This document shows, piece by piece, positions 60,572-64,000 of a stretch of DNA of 64,000 nt. The DNA lies in assembly GCA_934749845.1 (NCBI GenBank), contig CAKVHQ010000001.1, positions 117,910 to 181,909 of the forward strand. Direction: 5' to 3'. The stretch's first letter is position 1. Each line of letters starts with the position of its first letter. Under the pieces are notes generated by a model, which was not told the DNA's origin, searched no databases, and saw only the letters and a list, made by a program, of their open reading frames with translations. The translations under genes were made by a program, and so were the position numbers. The DNA is from an uncultured Clostridia bacterium (lineage in GTDB: Bacteria > Bacillota > Clostridia > Christensenellales > UBA1242).

Positions 60572-62713
60572 ATGTATAGTTCAGTTTCAGAAATATCCGA
60601 AAAATTTAATATATCTAAAAGAAGAGTTCAAACCTTATGTGAACAAGGTAGATTAAGTGGTGCAAAACGAATAAGCGGCGTGTGGTTAATACCAAGTGAT
60701 GTAAAAAAACCAAAAGATAAGAGATATTCAAAAAATAAATTTGTTCAACTAACATTATTTGATAATGAATTTAAAAAAAACTATACATTAAATGACATAT
60801 GTAAAGAGTTGTCAATTTCTTATGCTACAGGTAGAAATTGGACGAAGCTGAAAAAAATCGTTCCAGATATTGATGGAATGTATTATAGCCATTCATATAT
60901 ACAAAATCTAAAACAAGAAATAAATAATAGTTCAAATGTTTTAAAAAGCAGAAGAAATAAATTACAAGAACGGCATAATTCCTTATACAAAGATTATATT
61001 GATAGTAAGTATAATCAAAATCTAATGGAATATATAATTGAAAAGAAAAGAGTATTTAACGATATAGAAATTAGATTATTTCTTGCTAATATAGCATTAC
61101 AAATGTATTATAAGTCAAGGGGTATAAGCATTAATGACGTGAATATACTATCATCTAATTATAAACATTATATTGATAACACGTTTGGTTTATTACTAAA
61201 GGATTTGTTACTTGATTTAGATATGAAAAGTGTCATATCAAATCAATTTAAAGAGTTGTTAAAATATGAATTTGAATATAACAAACAGGACGATTTATTA
61301 GGATATATATATATATCATTGATTATGCTCAAACAAAGAAAAAAAACAGGTATGTATTATACACCAAAAAAACTAGTTAAAATATTGCAAACAAATTTAA
61401 GTATTAACAATTCAGAAAATGTTAAAATTTGCGACCCCTGTTGTGGAAGCGGAAATTTTATAATTTCACTTGCAAATTCTAATCTTGATAGTAAATGTTT
61501 ATATGGTCAAGACATTGATTATATAAATATTGTTTTGACAAGAATAAATGTGGCACTATTATATCCTTCTGTTGATTATGATTTCTTGTGTGGGCATTTT
61601 ATATGTGATAATACATTATTGAAAAGTTTTGATTTAAAATTTGAGTATATCATTGGAAATCCGCCTTGGGGAGGTAAATTTGAAGACAAAGAAATTTATC
61701 ATTACAAAAAATTGTATCTGACTGCAAATCAATCAAATATAGAGTCATTTAACTTGTTTGTTGAGAAAGCTTTGTCAATGTTAAAACAAAATGGACATTT
61801 ATCTTTTATTCTTCCAGAATCAATATTAACTATTAGTACTCATAAAGAAATCAGAAACATTATCTCAAAAAAATGCTCAGTTGAATACGTCAATTTTTTG
61901 GGCAATGCTTTTTATGGGGTGCAATGTCCATCAATAATATTAAAATTAAAATTAGACAATAAAGGAACAATGAAAAATTGTCTAGTTACAAACAAGGATG
62001 GCACATATTTTATAGCAGAAAATAGAATGCTAGATACTAATGGATTTCTGTTTAATTTATCTGATGAAGAAAATGAAATGATTGAAACAATTTCTCACTT
62101 AAATAATGCTGTTTATTTAAAGGACAATGCTTATTTTGCATTAGGGATTGTGACAGGTGATAATAAAAAGTATATAACAACTAAAAAAACAACTAATAGC
62201 GAAATTGTTTTAAAAGGTAAAGACATATCAAAATATAAAATTGAAATACCTAATAATTACATTGAATTTATACCTAGCGAATTTCAACAAGTAGCACCAA
62301 TACAAATGTATAGGGCGAAGGAGAAACTGCTATATAGGTTCATTTCAAACAAGCCAATATTTTGTTATGATAATAATCAACTACTGTCGTTAAATAGTTG
62401 CAATATACTAATTCCTAATATAAAAGGAATGAATATCAAATATATTTTAGCAATACTAAATTCTAGTGTTTCAACTTTTTACATATCCAAAAAATACAAT
62501 TCAATAAAAATTTTAAGGTCATATATTGAACAATTGCCAATACCTAAAGCAACAACAAGTGAACAAAATAAAATTATAAATCTAGTAAATAGAATAATGA
62601 CTTCTAATGATAAAGAAGTCATTGAAAGAATATATAATGAGATTGATGATTTGATATTTGATCTTTATTTATTGAATATGAAACAGAGAATTTATATAAA
62701 GCAATTTATTTGA
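60572..62713 (+). CDS. N6-adenine DNA methyltransferase with N-terminal helix-turn-helix domains (restriction-modification)
   Basis: 713 aa. Two predicted DNA-binding helix-turn-helix segments at the N-terminus (VSEISEKFNISKRRVQTLCE, residues 4-23, and LNDICKELSISYATGRNW, 73-90), a helical region, then the gamma-class methyltransferase core: motif I CDPCCGSGNF (287-296) and motif IV NPPW (363-366), and a C-terminal TaqI-like target-recognition domain (ILAILNSSVSTFYISK, LRSYIEQLPIPK). It methylates adenine at N6 using S-adenosylmethionine. AAGGAG precedes the ATG. Its 3' end overlaps that of the convergent putative nuclease gene by 22 bases. Confidence 0.9.
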   Translation: MYSSVSEISEKFNISKRRVQTLCEQGRLSGAKRISGVWLIPSDVKKPKDKRYSKNKFVQLTLFDNEFKKNYTLNDICKELSISYATGRNWTKLKKIVPDIDGMYYSHSYIQNLKQEINNSSNVLKSRRNKLQERHNSLYKDYIDSKYNQNLMEYIIEKKRVFNDIEIRLFLANIALQMYYKSRGISINDVNILSSNYKHYIDNTFGLLLKDLLLDLDMKSVISNQFKELLKYEFEYNKQDDLLGYIYISLIMLKQRKKTGMYYTPKKLVKILQTNLSINNSENVKICDPCCGSGNFIISLANSNLDSKCLYGQDIDYINIVLTRINVALLYPSVDYDFLCGHFICDNTLLKSFDLKFEYIIGNPPWGGKFEDKEIYHYKKLYLTANQSNIESFNLFVEKALSMLKQNGHLSFILPESILTISTHKEIRNIISKKCSVEYVNFLGNAFYGVQCPSIILKLKLDNKGTMKNCLVTNKDGTYFIAENRMLDTNGFLFNLSDEENEMIETISHLNNAVYLKDNAYFALGIVTGDNKKYITTKKTTNSEIVLKGKDISKYKIEIPNNYIEFIPSEFQQVAPIQMYRAKEKLLYRFISNKPIFCYDNNQLLSLNSCNILIPNIKGMNIKYILAILNSSVSTFYISKKYNSIKILRSYIEQLPIPKATTSEQNKIINLVNRIMTSNDKEVIERIYNEIDDLIFDLYLLNMKQRIYIKQFI

Positions 62714-63255
62714 TTATTTATTGGCACACATTTCAAATAGGTTAACCATTGCACAAAGTGATTGTCAAAATGATATTTAATTGTTGCTTTGTTTAAATGG
62801 AATTGCCCTTCACCTAAATTACCTTTATGCTGTTTATCAGAATATCCTAAGCATTTTAAAACATCATTGGAATCCATTTTAAATATTGCAATTTTGTCAG
62901 AAAAGAACAATCCATAATAAATGACATCAAATTCATTTTTTTTTACTTGCTGTATATTGCAATCAAAACCATATTTAAACATTTCTATACTGCTTAAAGC
63001 ACGATTACCAAGGTTTGCCTTTTTACACTGTTCTATGGCATTCCATTTGTTTATCGCAGAATCATTTTCTTTCATAACAGTAGAAAATTTTACTTCAATT
63101 CTCTTATTGGCTACTTCATCAAATCTATCGTGAAATTGATTGTGAGATTTGCTGAAATGATATAGTGCTTCTATCATAATTTCGGCTATTGTTCCAAATC
63201 TTCTTGTCCTTAGAGCAAAAATTCCATCTCTAAATTCTTTTATTTTTTCTTCCAT
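62692..63255 (-). CDS. Putative type II restriction endonuclease
   Basis: 187 aa, with no close family recognised. IEVKF in DEVANKRIEVKFSTVMKEND fits the E-x-K part of a PD-(D/E)xK nuclease, with an acidic residue a few positions before and GTIAEIMIEALYHF upstream as the helix before it. Position is decisive: tail-to-tail with a methyltransferase gene, behind a controller-like regulator gene 19 bases upstream. AAGGAG precedes the ATG. The cut site cannot be predicted. Confidence 0.72.
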   Translation of the reverse strand: MEEKIKEFRDGIFALRTRRFGTIAEIMIEALYHFSKSHNQFHDRFDEVANKRIEVKFSTVMKENDSAINKWNAIEQCKKANLGNRALSSIEMFKYGFDCNIQQVKKNEFDVIYYGLFFSDKIAIFKMDSNDVLKCLGYSDKQHKGNLGEGQFHLNKATIKYHFDNHFVQWLTYLKCVPINNQINCFI

Positions 63256-63273
63256 TGTATTCTCCTTTTTTCG

Positions 63274-63480
63274 TTATTCAAAATCAAAAAATTGACTTAA
63301 AGTCATATTGAACGCTTTTGCAATTTTCTCTAAATTTTCAAGCGATACATTGCGTTTGCCCCTTTCAAGGCTTGTGATGTATGTTCTGTCTAAATCGCAC
63401 TTGAAAGCGAACTCTTCTTGGCTCATACCTTGTTGTTGTCTTAATTCTTTTATTCTTTTACCAACTTTTTCTTTAATCAT
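63274..63480 (-). CDS. XRE-family regulator, controller (C) protein candidate
   Basis: 68-aa single helix-turn-helix protein: KRIKELRQQQGMSQEEFAFK, then DRTYITSLERGKRNVSLENL, the Cro/C1 fold with the typical SLERGKR. Size and position before the nuclease gene match C proteins that time restriction-enzyme expression. An inverted repeat in the gap to the recombinase gene is the likely operator. Confidence 0.82.
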   Translation of the reverse strand: MIKEKVGKRIKELRQQQGMSQEEFAFKCDLDRTYITSLERGKRNVSLENLEKIAKAFNMTLSQFFDFE

Positions 63481-63517
63481 TGACTTTCTCCAAATTTATT
63501 TATATAATATTACCAAT

Positions 63518-63554
63518 AATGTGACTTACTTTACAACCGACTTTAAGTCACATT
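63518..63554. promoter_or_regulatory. Inverted repeat operator between regulator and recombinase genes
   Basis: AATGTGACTTA (63518-63528) and TAAGTCACATT (63544-63554), perfect 11-base arms with 15 bases between, in the divergent intergenic region. A similar TTGACTTAAAGTCA lies inside the regulator gene (63294-63307). Confidence 0.7.
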
Positions 63555-63573
63555 TTATAAAAAGGAGCTAATT

Positions 63574-64000
63574 ATGAAAAAAGCTGTTATATATGCAAGA
63601 TGTTCTAGTGATAGTCAGACCGAGCAAAGCATTGATGGACAATTAAGGGTTTGCAAGGAATATGCTGAAAAGAATGGCTATGAAATTGTTGCTGAATATA
63701 TAGACAGGGCTATGACTGGCACAAATGATAATCGCCCAGACTTTCAACGAATGATTAAAGACAGCTTTAACAAAAGGTGGGAGTATGTTCTCGTATATAA
63801 ATTTGACAGATTTTCAAGAGATAAATATCAATCAACATTGCACAAACACACATTAAAACAAAATGGAGTTAAAGTTATTTCTGCAATGGAAAATATTCCA
63901 GAAACTCCCGAAGGCATAATACCTGAAAGTTTGCTTGAAGGTATGAACCAATACTATTCTGCCGAACTTTCTCAAAAAGTTAAGCGTGGTTTAAAAGAAA
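63574..64000 (+). CDS. Large serine recombinase/integrase (3' end outside window)
   Basis: 142 codons visible. Catalytic domain of the resolvase/invertase family: KAVIYARCSSDSQTEQSIDG with the nucleophile Ser11 in Y-x-R-x-S, AMTGTNDNRPDFQRMI and YVLVYKFDRFSRDKY, followed by SLLEGMNQYYSAELSQKVKRG, typical of large serine recombinases with a recombinase domain behind. AAGGAG precedes the ATG. It marks an integrative element whose extent lies at least partly beyond the window. Confidence 0.92.
   Translation, partial: MKKAVIYARCSSDSQTEQSIDGQLRVCKEYAEKNGYEIVAEYIDRAMTGTNDNRPDFQRMIKDSFNKRWEYVLVYKFDRFSRDKYQSTLHKHTLKQNGVKVISAMENIPETPEGIIPESLLEGMNQYYSAELSQKVKRGLKE

Overview
The window is a low-GC (about one third G+C by eye) bacterial chromosome segment that carries the replication origin. 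Gene content, Shine-Dalgarno usage and monoderm-type surface proteins point to an uncultured Bacillota (Clostridia-like) organism. Evidence for the origin is dnaA, dnaN, recF, gyrB, gyrA, parA, parB, rsmG, rpmH, rnpA, yidD, yidC and jag close together, with transcription diverging at recF/dnaA. There is no rRNA operon, CRISPR array or intact insertion sequence.

Layout. 0-10 kb: recD2 (5' end outside the window), maf, glmM, a broken histidine phosphatase, tspO, a DUF285-like surface protein, an alpha-L-fucosidase remnant, tRNA-Ile and tRNA-Ala, glmS and an acetyltransferase. 10-14 kb: tRNA-Ser, then rsmG-parA-parB on the minus strand, surrounded by a cluster of ParB-site (parS)-like 16-mers. 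14.6-26.2 kb: gyrA, a zinc-ribbon/HicB-like protein and gyrB, two small unknown genes, a C1A-peptidase surface protein and recF. 26.4-32.5 kb: dnaA, an origin with DnaA boxes, dnaN, rpmH-rnpA-yidD-yidC-jag. dnaA-dnaN therefore points the opposite way, relative to recF/gyrBA and rpmH, from the usual bacterial origin.

32.7-50.6 kb is dominated by exported or membrane-anchored proteins without known function: a C-terminally anchored protein, an LRR protein, single-pass proteins, a holin-like protein and a 1912-residue giant with tandem beta-rich repeats and InlB/Flg_new-type repeats, followed by a GT2 glycosyltransferase. Interspersed are an RluA pseudouridine synthase and a metal-efflux pair (ArsR/CadC-like regulator plus P1B ATPase). 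50.9-54.5 kb has a SAM-I riboswitch with metK, a beta-helix lipoprotein and a pyrimidine-nucleoside phosphorylase.

54.8-64 kb is accessory: small immunity-like genes with a truncated duplicate, a two-gene helicase/winged-helix unit, a pseudogene, a GC-richer foldable segment, a restriction-modification system (methyltransferase, putative nuclease, controller-type regulator) and the start of a large serine recombinase cut by the window end. This end looks like part of an integrative element.

Cross-cutting: four genes (glmM, rsmG, an LRR protein gene, the phosphorylase) have sigma-A-like promoters whose -10 box ends 6-7 bases before the ATG and no Shine-Dalgarno, suggesting leaderless mRNAs. 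Function calls rest on motifs and family knowledge; no database search was run.
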